Positions 10,478 through 22,600 of a stretch of 64,000 bases of DNA are shown piece by piece. This DNA comes from Syngnathus acus. Its lineage: Eukaryota; Chordata; Actinopteri; Syngnathiformes; Syngnathidae. Where the stretch lies: contig NC_051088.1 in NCBI RefSeq assembly GCF_901709675.1, forward strand, positions 7,522,693-7,586,692, read 5' to 3'. A program made the translations under genes and the position numbers. Within the stretch, counting starts at the first letter, position 1. Every line of letters starts with the position of its first letter. The notes under the pieces were generated by a model. That model searched no databases, was not told where the DNA came from, and worked only from the letters and a program-made list of their open reading frames with translations.

Positions 10478-10627
10478 ATGGCGGACAGCTGGAGAGACGT
10501 GTTTGAGAGGGGACGTTTGATTCCCCCGCCGGGGCAGATGGTGCGCCAGGCTGTGGACAGCCACCTCACTCAGTCCCGCGGCGTTCAACTCACCCTAAGT
10601 CGGCTCACGGCGGCGCACCGACCCAAG
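10478..10627 (+). CDS. nphp4: nphp4 coding exon 1
   Basis: Residues 1-50, ending HRPK at an AAG/GTGAGA donor, phase 0. [14 protein letters not shown] aligns with the human start region. A 6-codon upstream ORF (ATG at 10437, TAA at 10455-10457) overlaps the alternative ATG at 10451 but ends before 10478. Confidence 0.85.
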
Positions 10628-13600
10628 GTGAGAAGACTCACTGCTAACACTTGCTATAGCTCGTCCGACTGGAAGAGCTGTTGCTGCCATCGGGGTGCGG
10701 TAAAAACAAAGATGATGATAGAAAAGAAGATAAACTACACGTGCAATCTCTGACTCTTGGGTATAGTGGAGCAATACGGTCGTGGCAATGGCCGAAGATC
10801 ATTTACTGAGGTTGCATTTCCCGAGTAACAAAATAATCGAGGACAGTTCCCTGATCAAACTCAACAATTCATACTCAAATAACATTTCAAGGTTGAATTT
10901 AAATTCCATTAATCATGTCCAGCTCCACAAAATAACCCCTTTTTTTTTCTCAATACACATGCTTTTGACAAATAATTCACTTTTTCCCCTGCAACAGTGT
11001 TTCCCAACCTTTTGCCTGCCATAAGTGCTCAGCTGCCTTCATTTGGTGCAATGGAACTTATCAAATATCCAACTTGTTTGTGGAGTCTTTGTTTCACCAC
11101 TACACAAATTGAGGGACTTTAATTCTCACAGGAGACCGCAGAGGCTGAACCAGATGCCACTTACCAGCTGCGAGTGACATTCTTTGACAGAAATCATCAA
11201 TACTTCTTTGGGAGAACATGGAAGAGCAGCCCGCAGAAGATGAAAAACAATAAGATGACCCTCAATGAGGTATTTTTTTTATACTTGACTGGATGATTTC
11301 ATTACATTGACTGCTCTTGACACACAGATGCACACAAATGAGATATCCCAATCCAACCAAATTAAACTCTGCCGGTGTCTTTATGTAGCTCTTCTCCTAC
11401 AGAACAAACGCCCAAACTCATATAACCTCTAAGCCTCTTTGAGGCGAACGTAAAAGAGTTTGACCTGATATTAACCTTCTTTTAAATTCATAGATTGCGT
11501 TATCTCATTGTAGGCAATTACTGCGCAAGAGGTGTCATCAATTTAAAAAATAAAATAAAACAGTACATTGACTAGCTACAACCAATGATGAACATTTGAA
11601 CCATGTGCATTGATAACCATGTGCATGATATGCAATGTAGGAACTGTGTCTAATATTCTACCTTAACAAAAGTGATAATGTTGAGTTTTAATTGACACGG
11701 TCAGATCAGTTTTTATATTTATCATTGTTTTTTTTTTGTTGGTACATTGCAGTGATGTACTGCTGTCCCGTATCCTAATAGGTCCCGTTCATTATATATT
11801 CTTTTTACTCTGTTATGTAACTAATTGAGGAAGCCAGCTTTTGAAAACAAAGCTCTGACATTGTCTATTGAATACCTCTCTGACAATCAATACGGAACAT
11901 TCTCAACTTGTAGAATATTTGATACAGCCCTTGTATCGGATATCATCGGCGAGCACTCAATTCATTTAGATGATTTACTACTGATGCACTATGATAAGCC
12001 AGTAAACCTTTATCCATACAAGCATCTGTAATCATGATACATTAACGGAAACATGCAGCGCATGTTTTGCCTAATTAGTGATATGATTAATAGCACTCAT
12101 CAGTCTAGGTGACTTTTTTATTGGAGCATGTCCTTGTTACATGAAATATATTGGGTGGAGGGCAACGCAATTCCATAGTTTAGTTTAGCCTTTTAATTGC
12201 ATTTGCTGCACCTGCACAATATAATGAAATCCCATACAAGAGCTGCATAGAATACTTTGTCTGATTGTGATGTTAGTTTAAGGCAGGGGTCACCAACACG
12301 GTGCCTGCGGGCACCAGGTCGCCCGTGAGGACCGCATGAGTCGCCCGCAGGACTGTTCTAAAATTAGCTGAAATAGCGGTACTTGTCAGTGAGCTGCATC
12401 TATTTATTTTACAGCCAAACCTCGGTTTTCGAACGTCCTGGTTCTCGAACAAATCGGAATTTTAACAAAAAGTTCGAGATTTCTTTTGCTTCGGTTGTCG
12501 AGCAAAATTCGGTGGTCGAACCTCGCGAAATGAGCTGGGAGGACCCGAGAAAACCCGACCGCACGGCCCGGATGCCGACTGACTCCGTTGTTATTGTATT
12601 TTCGTTACTTTGAGGATTGTATTAACCCCTAATCATGCCTCCAAAGAAAGCAAGTGGGAGCAGTAAAGCCATCCTAAAACACAAAGACGCTCTTAAAGCA
12701 ATGCGACAGTGAGCGCCCGGCGCGCTGCGGTTGACCGATCGGACCAAATTAAGCTCCCTGCGCACTGAGGTCCACTTAAAATTTGGAAAGTACATCAGGA
12801 CTTTAAAAATGTTTTCTAAACTTTAGCGATGGCTCTATCACAATAATGCGACCAGCGCGCTGCAGTTGCGCGGTCGGCGACGCGCTACTGTTGCGCGTTC
12901 GGCGGTGCGCTGCAGTTGCGCTATCGGACAAAATTAAGCTCCCTGCGCACTTAGGTCCACTTAAAATTTGGAAAGTACATCAGGACTTTAAAATTATGTT
13001 CTGAATTTCAGCGACGGCTCTGTCACAATAATGCGACCAGCGCGGTGCAGTTGCGCGGTGGGCGACGCGCTACGGTTGCGCGTTCGGCGGTGCGCTGCAG
13101 TTGCACGATCGGACAAATATGCGCAAATGAAAATATGCTTAAAAAATACGTTTTTTTGTTGTTGTCTTGAAACGGATTAAATTGTTTTCCATTATTCGTA
13201 ATGGGAAAAATAGATTAGGAATTCGACCGATTCGCTTCTCGAACCGCCTTCTGGAACGGATTGTGGTCAAAAACCAAGGTTTGATTGTATTTTTGCTATT
13301 CTTGTTAAAATCACACTTACATGTGAACTAGAAATGACAATAATAACACTGAAAGCCAAATTGAGAAAATTGGCTATTTCAGAAGTGTGTGTCAAACTGT
13401 ACCCAGGAAGTAGTAGCTCTCGGTTTAAGAATGGTTGGTGACCCCTGGTTTAAGGCAACTGACTGCCTGAATTTACAGTAACCGGACAGAGCGTCAGGCT
13501 CAAGCCTGAAATTCAAGTCTGAAATTTTCTTCAACAAAAAGAGCACTGCTGACCGCTCATAAATGTTATTCATTTTCAAAAGAGTCACACTTGAATGGAA

Positions 13601-16600
13601 ATAGTGCTTGGGGCGATGACTTTGTTAAACATTTGTCATGTAATTTTTTAGTACTGTATTGTACATAATTTCATTACCAGGTGATCTGATCCGACAAAAA
13701 CTGTCAGGCCTTTTGCTTAGCTACCATAATCCCCGTCACCTGCATATGAGACCCGCAACAAGCGTTTGAATTCTATTATCTGTCTAGGGATGATGATGAT
13801 AATAATAGAAACCAGATCATGAAGTGGGCTGGACCGGCCTTTGTTCTGCAGCAAGAAAACCTTCCAACTGTTTTAAAAAAAATATATATGGGTGTCAAAT
13901 CACTGTTTGATATCCAGATAATACTAAAAGGAAGCTGCATGGGCCTCTTCAACTTATCATTGTCAGCTGTGATGGATTGCTTTTAATATTGTGAGAAAGG
14001 CAAATAGGGGCAGTGATTAGAGAGAGTTTATGAAACAACATGTCTCAACAGTGAGGATTTCTTGTCAAGTCTTGCTTTATTAGACATTTTCTTGGCAAAG
14101 GAGCACACACAGATAGTGATATGGTTTTTTAATATGCTGTTTTGGATGCAAGGCCACACTTAAGGAAATGTAGTAATTCACTATATCTGTGTAACAACCA
14201 TTCTTACAATTTCTGTATTTTATTTGACTCTTAAAAAATATGCAGCTTTTGTGATGATTACTCTAACAGAAATAATGATTTACAAGCACCTTACAAAGCA
14301 CATGGAGGACATGAAAACAGAATCCCAGAACATTTAGGACATTTATTTATCATTGTAATAGCTGTTAATTTTCCCTAAAAGGTTGTGGAAAAACTCCTTT
14401 CTATTTCTACATCTCTGTCTATATTCTAAACAATAATGTCAGGAACACATTTTATTTTGAAGCATCCAAAGGTACTTTAACAAAAAAAAAAAAAACACAT
14501 CAAATATTGGGTGATAATGTTAATAAAAAGTAAATCTTGGCTATGCCTAAAACCCCTCACTCACGGTTTGCAATGACAGTGAATTATTTTTTGATTCCTT
14601 AAGGATATTTTTACCCAAAGTATTAACACTAAGTAAAAGACTGAACAGCAGAGGGCAATGCTGTGCCTCAAATGACAAAGAATGGATCAACTGAAAGAGG
14701 TACAAAAAGAATGGTGACTCCTTCCACATTATCTCTCACTGTGATCACCTCATTTAACTGTCTTCACATGGAGGAGGTGCTTTCTTCCCCGACCTGCAAA
14801 ATTGTCAGGCTGACAGCAATGCTTTGGAGAAAAGGCCAATTTTGCCTCCTCCAAATTTTCTTTTTTTTGGCTTTCCAATATGCTATTAGGCATGGACGTA
14901 ATAGAGAAAAGAGCATGTTCATGTTTGGACCACTTTTCTAACCATTGGCACATTACCTGAAATGAATAATGACATGAATTTCCATTGGTCAGATGGTTCA
15001 TCCCCGGCTACAAACCTCTATCACAGTTGCTAACAAAAGTCCTTAAATATTGCAGTATGGTTTGGTATTGTACATAGTTTTCCCAAGTTGTGTTGTAGAT
15101 CGAAATAGCTGAGGCGCGCATTATGGTGTGGTGCCGCACTATACCGAAGGGGCAAAGCTTGCCACAGAAAATTACTGAAAAGAACCCCCCAAAATGATTT
15201 ACTGTTCTCACGCCTTCTGTTGCCGTGTCTTAAAAGTACCATAAAAGTCATTACTATTTCCTCAAACAGCCACATGATAGGAAAAAAAAAAGACACAAAA
15301 GGCCAAAATGTCCTTCCTCCATCCATGTTTATACAGTCTTACATTCCTTAGTTTAATTCATTACAAGGATGGTTATTTGAAAACATTGTAATTTTAATGA
15401 AACGAAAGAAAACAAGAAACGCAGTAGAATGAAAAAGCAGAACATTAAAAACAGAAATGAGCTGGAAGAAGATGAATAAACTCCAGACATGATTCATACA
15501 ACCTTTGGTGTGAATGCACCGAAAGATGTACAAGAAGAACCTGACTCCATTTACTTGCCATCAATTTGTCTGATGTTGCCAAATGTTAAGTAACTTCAAA
15601 ATGGTCCCACACTTTGGCAACATAAGTAATTAGGCCATCTATTGGTTGCTGCCAATTGTGAAATCCACCTTGGCTGAAAGACTATGATAAATCATCTCTA
15701 ATGGCCATCTCCAATTCACTGGTGGCGTCCCAAAACTTGGCTAAAAAACGTGAGCATGCATTTATCATCATCCAATTTGTCCACCTTTGTTTATAAAAGG
15801 GTATTCCCCTGAGAATAAACCGCTTTTAAAGTTAATACAGTTCAGACTTTGGTGCAATAATGAAGTGGAGGCACACAATAGCATTGCAAATTGGATCTGT
15901 CAGTGTAGCTGCTGTTAAAAGCGTTTTATTCTCCTAAAGAAACAAAATCCACAAAGCATAATTTAGCTGAAGAAAAACTAGTCTCATGACTCTGTCTGGA
16001 GGTTTTCTGTCGCTGTTTGCAAACCTCACTGACTGCGAGCACGAATCACGTCTATTCAAGCGTGTTTACTCGCAGGCACAATGGACGAATCTGTGCCCTT
16101 TTCCCCAAGTGTTAACAGGAGAGGTGAGATTAATTTTATGTCAACACTTCCAGTCACAAAAGGTGTTTCTAAGAGTCCTTTTGTATTGCCGTGTACAATC
16201 TGCATGTCCTTGACTGAATGCATAAAACACCTTGGAGTGAAGCAGAATGTTTTCTTCTGTCCATCCATCCATCCATCCATCCATCCATCCATCCATCCAT
16301 CCATCCATCCATCCATCCATCCATCCATCCATCCATCCATCCATCCATCCATCCATCCATCCATCCATCCATCCATCCATCCATCCATCCTTAGTATAAT
16401 GTTCAACAAGATGGGAGAATACAGGATCTTCAACCATTCCTCTTTGCACAACCTCTCTGTATCATCCAGTGACCTGCGTCCTCTCCTCTTTAGCTCACTC
16501 CACAGGTTCAATAGGGTTGAAGTCTTGGAGACTGAGATGGCTATGGGTGGAGCTTGACTCTGTGTCTCGTGACCCAACTATCTCTGTGATTTTCAGTATG

Positions 16601-19600
16601 AGAGTATGCTTCGGCAGTAAAAAAAAAAAAAAAAATTAAGGCTTTTAACACAAATCTTAACCTAAACTTAACTACTATAAAAGACCCCCTTTTATAGTAA
16701 GATGAATAAAGCCCAATTAATAGTGTGCTATAGATGCGTATTATAAACGATAAGGAAATTCCTATGTTGATCAAGAATTTGGAATTTGGTTGACGTGTCC
16801 TAAAGTGAATTAATGAATTAGTCCAGCTCTGAAGGTGAAGTAGTGGGCATCACTACTTCCACCCCGCACACCACCCCCTGCTTACCCTTTTGCAGTCCAC
16901 TTACATTGGCTACAAATTTGCTAGTGATCCAGCAGATATGATGAAAAAGTTAGTTTTGTGTTGTATTTAAATACTTTACCGTAATTCCACGTGTAGGTAT
17001 GGAGTGGAACAGTCTTGCCCATCATTTTTTACGCAAAGAAGTCAGAGGGATCTTTTAGCTCACTTCTAAGTGCAATTAATTTATTTTTTCTTTCCTGGAG
17101 TTATTCTTGACAACACATAAGTGCAGCTATATACACGATGTCTCTTGCACTATGCACGAGTGTCTGTTCATATAACATCACGTTCAACTTTACTCAAACA
17201 TTAAGTTTTCCACAAGCTGGAGGTGAATCAGCAGGCGATGTTATGTAGTGTGAAGGGGGATAAACGGAACCTGTGTCATTGGGCTCACATTGTGAAACAT
17301 TGTATATTTGCACTTGCATTGCTCTGTTTGCCTCTATGGATGACTGTGTGGATTGTATTGTCAGGCTTTGGAGGTCTTTACAACATTTAGCTGCTTTCAG
17401 CAATTCTCCATTCAGGCTTTCGTTATTCATAGCGTTTATTTATTTATTTATTTATTTACACCAACTGCACCTTTCAGAACACTGCTCAACCATAACCTTG
17501 GAAATGTATTTAGGTGTTTTGTATGAATAATATGTTATTTATTGAGATATGATTTCTGTTAAATTAATATTTGCCTGCGACTATTTTTTGGGAACTTGCC
17601 TCTCAAGTAGGAGTTGTGCTGTGAGAAATGATAGAGAGACGAATAAGGAATTGGAAATGCTTTTCTGCATTTGGAGAGAAGTACATTGCGATTGAGTGTA
17701 GCCATGTAACGCAACCACTAATTAGTAGTCGAGGGGTCATTTGAAAGTGTGAGCCGGCAGGGTGCTGACATTTTAAAAAGAAGCAACGATAAAAGCTCTG
17801 AAAACAGTTAGGCCCCTTCAATTGTTGTCTTATTGCGACTGATGCAGTAATGGCCTCTGCTTCCCAGTGAGCTTTGTTGTTGTTGTCCTATTTTGTACCT
17901 GAGTAGAGCCAGAACTGTGAGGTGGGAAATCTGTTATATTTTGATTATCCTTGGTCAAAAGACATTTGATGATAATTGGAAATAGATAATACTAATGCCT
18001 TTTAAAGTTTTTCTTACAGGTTTAATGTGTGCGTGATGTTGGAGTATCAATATTAATTTATTGCGTGAAGATTCATGTACCTTCTCCTATGTGCATTAAC
18101 CAGAGTGGTTTCGAAGATTTAGATTTAAAAGAAATGTCACTTCTTAAGCAGGAAAAATGTTGTACATGTAAAGTGGGGTCCACACATATTGATATTTTAC
18201 ATCTCAACTGATTCATCAAATTTGTGAGTTTCCACGCTACAAGAGAAAAAATGCCATGTGAGTGTTTACTTTACTTATAATGTGTGTTGTACTTAAAGGT
18301 AGAGTGTGTAGTTTAAAAAATAAACCAACATTTTGTGTGTACTGGAGAATATTAAAATCATCTTTTGAACAATCATCCCCACCTCGGCTCATTTTTTTGC
18401 ATCTAATTTTAATTGTTATTTAGAATCTTGTCGAGGTGCGACAAAACCAGCCAGTCGGAGGCTGTAGAGACGGAAGGCGTGACCGAGGGGTGTTGTCAGT
18501 CGTTTGATTGCATACACCGCTGCTCACAGAGCCTTTCGGGGACACCAGGCAGACTCTCGTCAAGGAAGCCATCATAGTTTCTCAGACGAATTATTTCACT
18601 CCAATTAGCAATAAATGTTAAAAAGACAGACTCGCACCGCTCTTTCCTTCAAATGAAGTGCAAACATGTATTATGGTGGTTCTACTATATGTGGATGGCG
18701 AGACACTGGCGGACCTGGGGCGGGGGCATGGGGGCACGAGCTCTCCTGAAATATGCATCTCATGATGCTGCCATCATGATGCTTTACCGTAGATATGGTG
18801 CACTTTCAGTGATGAGCATTTGCAGTAAGCTTACCTTTTGGAATAGTTCCACCTTGCTTTCATTGGACCATATCAAATGTGTTTGGGAGATTTTGTTATG
18901 GTCTAGTTGAACAGCAATTCTGCAATTGTATCGCAACTGATTAGAAAATGTTACAAGCTAGGCTACAGATGGCTGTAGCTATGTCACAAGGGTGTACCAT
19001 CCCATTGAATGACAATGATTGGATTAGACTGCGGTGCAATAGGCCTTCTTCTCTTCGAACTCCTTGAAAGTTTGACGAAAATTAGTTGTGAATTGTTTTG
19101 AGTGTTGTCGAGAACGTCCAATAGATGTGGTGGACTGCGGCCAAATCCCCGCTTTTCTGGGATTGCAATTTAGAAACAGCACTAGCCATATAAAAGCGAC
19201 CAGTTGACTTGCCATCTGGTATGAAAGCTCATTAGCCCAAAACGACCTAGAGGAGTCATGCTTTAAACTGCTAAGTGTGCCGATAAATGACCAGCAGTGA
19301 ACTCGCATCGAGTGATGTGTTTTTGTGTCCTCTGTTCACGATGTTCTTTCACAAGGTATGACACTCCCTTCAGTAAATGTAGCGAGCCCATGAAATCCTC
19401 TGTGTGAAAACGCCTTATGATTGATGGACAAAGCAGCCGCTATGGCAGCACAGAGAGGCTTTCCGGGTACCTCTGTGCTTAATTCCTTTTCCCAACTGGC
19501 ATGCCACACACACACAGAAAGGGAGAGTTATATGCTTCAATTATACATGGGAATGGTGGGGGCCAAGTCTGCGAGGGCTGCAGGAGAACTGATCAATATT

Positions 19601-22600
19601 TCAGCTCCAAAGGGACAAAACATCTAGCGGAGCAGCTGCTGCTTAACAGCTTTACACTTTGGAGTGGCACACCCGCCCTGCACCACACAGCTATAGACTT
19701 GGGAACTTAAGGGAATTAATTGGCCACATGACCTGACGTCATATATTTAAGTTAGGTGAGACGTGTGGAAGGTGTTTTGCTGTTTGGCTTGTTTGTCTGT
19801 TAGAAGAAAATGATGCTGCCATCATTCTGGAAAAGTGTTTGTTTTTCTTGTGAGTACATTGATGTTGAACGTTACATGGTGCACAATGACAGCCGCAGGC
19901 AGAGGAATGAGGACAAGACTCTTTTGAATGTGCAAAATGTTTGGAAAATGCACTACTGATTTTGTACTTGTTTTTTAAAGTGCTCTACAAATAAAGCTCG
20001 GTTGAGTTGTTGTGGACACTTGTATGTGTTTTGGACACATTGTCCATAAGCTCAGTTCTGGTGTCACAGTGAATGAAGCCTGTTTGCCCAAAATGACTTT
20101 GTTTTCTATATTTTATTTTCATTTTTTTCATATATGACTGAATGGCTTTGAATTATTGGCAAATTGGTTTTCTCTTTTTTTATTCTCTTTGGCGTAACAC
20201 TGTTTTCCATGCATTTCTTCCATATTGCTGGAAAAGACTACTCAGAATCAAATACAGTATGGCATATTTTTTCTCTTATGACAAATGTTGACATCTAAGG
20301 TGCTTGTTTTCATTTTTGTATTAAACATACAATATTATGTTTGGGTCACTACAGATATTGAGTTTTAATTTTCATAATCACCACTTCTGCAATATACAGC
20401 AATGGTAAAAAAACTGTATGCCTTTAATTGCTCCATTTATAAAAAGTATTATTACAACTGTTTAATAAAATGATAATTTATGTGATTTTGCAAAGTATTT
20501 GGCCATGGTGTGGCACTGTCCACTATTTGGTCTATCTCATTTTGTTCGATGAGTCAGTCCAAAATACTAAGCAGCTAGGTAGATAGATTTTGGTCAAATT
20601 TAGACCAGGATCATTTCACTTCAGGTTTACACTGTACCTAACTGCTCTTGCCTGTCACTTAAATATTCCAGATTGTTGGGCTGCGCTTGCAGGTGCACGT
20701 ACGTACGTGCACATGCCCCCCACTCCCCCACCCACCACACAGTGCCTGCGGACTGACTATGGGGCATTTCAAACCGACTAAATGTCAGGCGACGCAAAAC
20801 ATGGGTGAAAAACCAAGACTTTACCAAGTGGGAACTGCAATCTGTGGTTGGCTAAACGTGAGATGTTTCATTATGTAGGATATGTTGGCATGTGCAGCGC
20901 TAGGCGGAGGAAGTAGTAAATATATAGTACGTACATAAGGGGAGCCAGGGATGGCAACTTTAAGTTTGCACTTATCACCAGTGGAATGTAGCCTCAAGGA
21001 AATATTCAAATCTCTATTGCTTTCTTGTTTACTCCTTTCTACTTGAAACTGGATGGTGTTGTGATTGAGGGGGTAGGGCCTCTCAGGACTTCTGTGAGTC
21101 AAGAGTTCAGCTTCCAGACTCATTTATTTTGTCCACGTCAGTTCTCGAGCTATCATCCATCTTTGTTTGTGTCTCTGTCCATGGAGGCCAAAGTATTTAC
21201 CTCACAAAATGTAATTTAGTAAATATTGTGCATACTATTACCGACATTTCATTGCCTTACTGTATTTTCAAATCATTTTGACAAAACTTGACACATAGCT
21301 TTGGGGTACTGGCATACTAGTTTAAAGAATTGCACAAGATCAGCTGAAATACATGGTTGCTGTCAATTGTAAAGGATTTACAGGCCCGGCGTTAATCAGT
21401 TAATTACCCATGCAATCACTCACTGAACTATTTCTGTCGTAATTTGCCCCTAAAGCATTTTGCAAATGCTAAAACCTCCAGTTTCAACTCAATACCAAAG
21501 TATGATTACCTTGCATGTGTTGTGGGGTCTCTAATGCAATGACAAACATGTCAAACCTCAAAATTTCTCTGGAATTTTCCAGTTGTTTGCCCTGACACCT
21601 CAAATCAGGAATCATGATTTATAAAATCATCAGTCAACATCAAACCCTGATCTGTAATTTTTCAGAACCATCAGTGTTTTTTCTCATGCCACAAATGTCA
21701 AACATAAAATGTGCTTCAATATCCAATTTATTTACGCATGTAAAGCTCTCTTTCCTTGCTGGGTATAAATTGCATCATTGTCACCCTCTCTCCTTGGAGG
21801 GATTTCATATACGTACATGATATTGGGCTGTGAATTCAGTAATTATTGAAGTCATTTTATCTTTGGCTGATAAGTCAGTTGCTTCTCCTTGTCCTCCATC
21901 TGTTGTTGTCTGTAGATCTTTTTGCTCTTCCTTTATCCATCTTGGGAGATGGGCAAATCATTATTTTTATGCAAATAAAGTAATCATTATTGTAAGATAG
22001 CACACATTTAGGTTTGTACGCTCGCCATATTCATTCGACCTATTAAATAGACGTCACAAGTTCCAGAATTTCAGTTGGTGTTAACCCATTATTATTATTT
22101 CCAAATGTATAGCTTGAAAGGTTTGTCAAGAAATAAAAGTTTCTGGTATAATGTTTAACGAAACCATGCCATAGATACAGTAAAATGTTCAGAATTATGA
22201 TCGAGTATATAAAATTATTTTTACAATGGGGACACACAAAGTCAACCAAAGTCTTACAAGTACAACCAGAACTTAACCACTACGATTAATCTTTATTAAG
22301 AGCAGTTATTTTGAATGATATCTGAATATTTGTGATAAAGTACTAATAATTGTGCCCATTTGAGTGTTAGTATTTGAATTTTTGTACCACTTATTGGGTC
22401 TCTCATCTAGAAAATGTGTCTTTCCTGGAATCTGATTTTGCACTTACATATATTCTACTTGGGTCACTTTTTACATTCTTGGTGTATGTCTGCTGATGTA
22501 TGTCCAGGCTGACTTGTACCAGTCACAAAAGCTCCTGTAATTTCCCCTTTCCCTCATTCACACAACCATCTCCTCCCTTCAAATTAACTGACAGCCGTAG

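Larger units (their letters stand above)
12284..13447. mobile_element. Non-autonomous hAT element carrying a nested insertion
   Basis: Begins CAGGGGTCACCAAC and ends GTTGGTGACCCCTG, perfect inverted termini. It is flanked by a perfect 8-bp direct duplication GTTTAAGG (12276-12283 and 13448-13455), the hAT hallmark. Without the nested element the hAT copy is only about 286 bases and has no coding capacity. Confidence 0.88.

Noticed and set aside
16056-16577. 173-codon minus-strand frame with a long WMDG repeat
   Set aside because: Produced by the (ATGG)n microsatellite running in frame with a Tc1 relic.
18292-18650. Possible transposon starting TTAAAGGTAGAGTGTGTAG
   Set aside because: Only one terminus is suggestive; no matching inverted end or duplication could be located, so it is mentioned only under intron 2.
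19986-20015. AATAAA with gene-like 3' end context (CTACAAATAAAGCTCGGTTG)
   Set aside because: Resembles the CTTTACAAATAAAGTTGATTGA ends common in fish repeats and no exon was found upstream on either strand.
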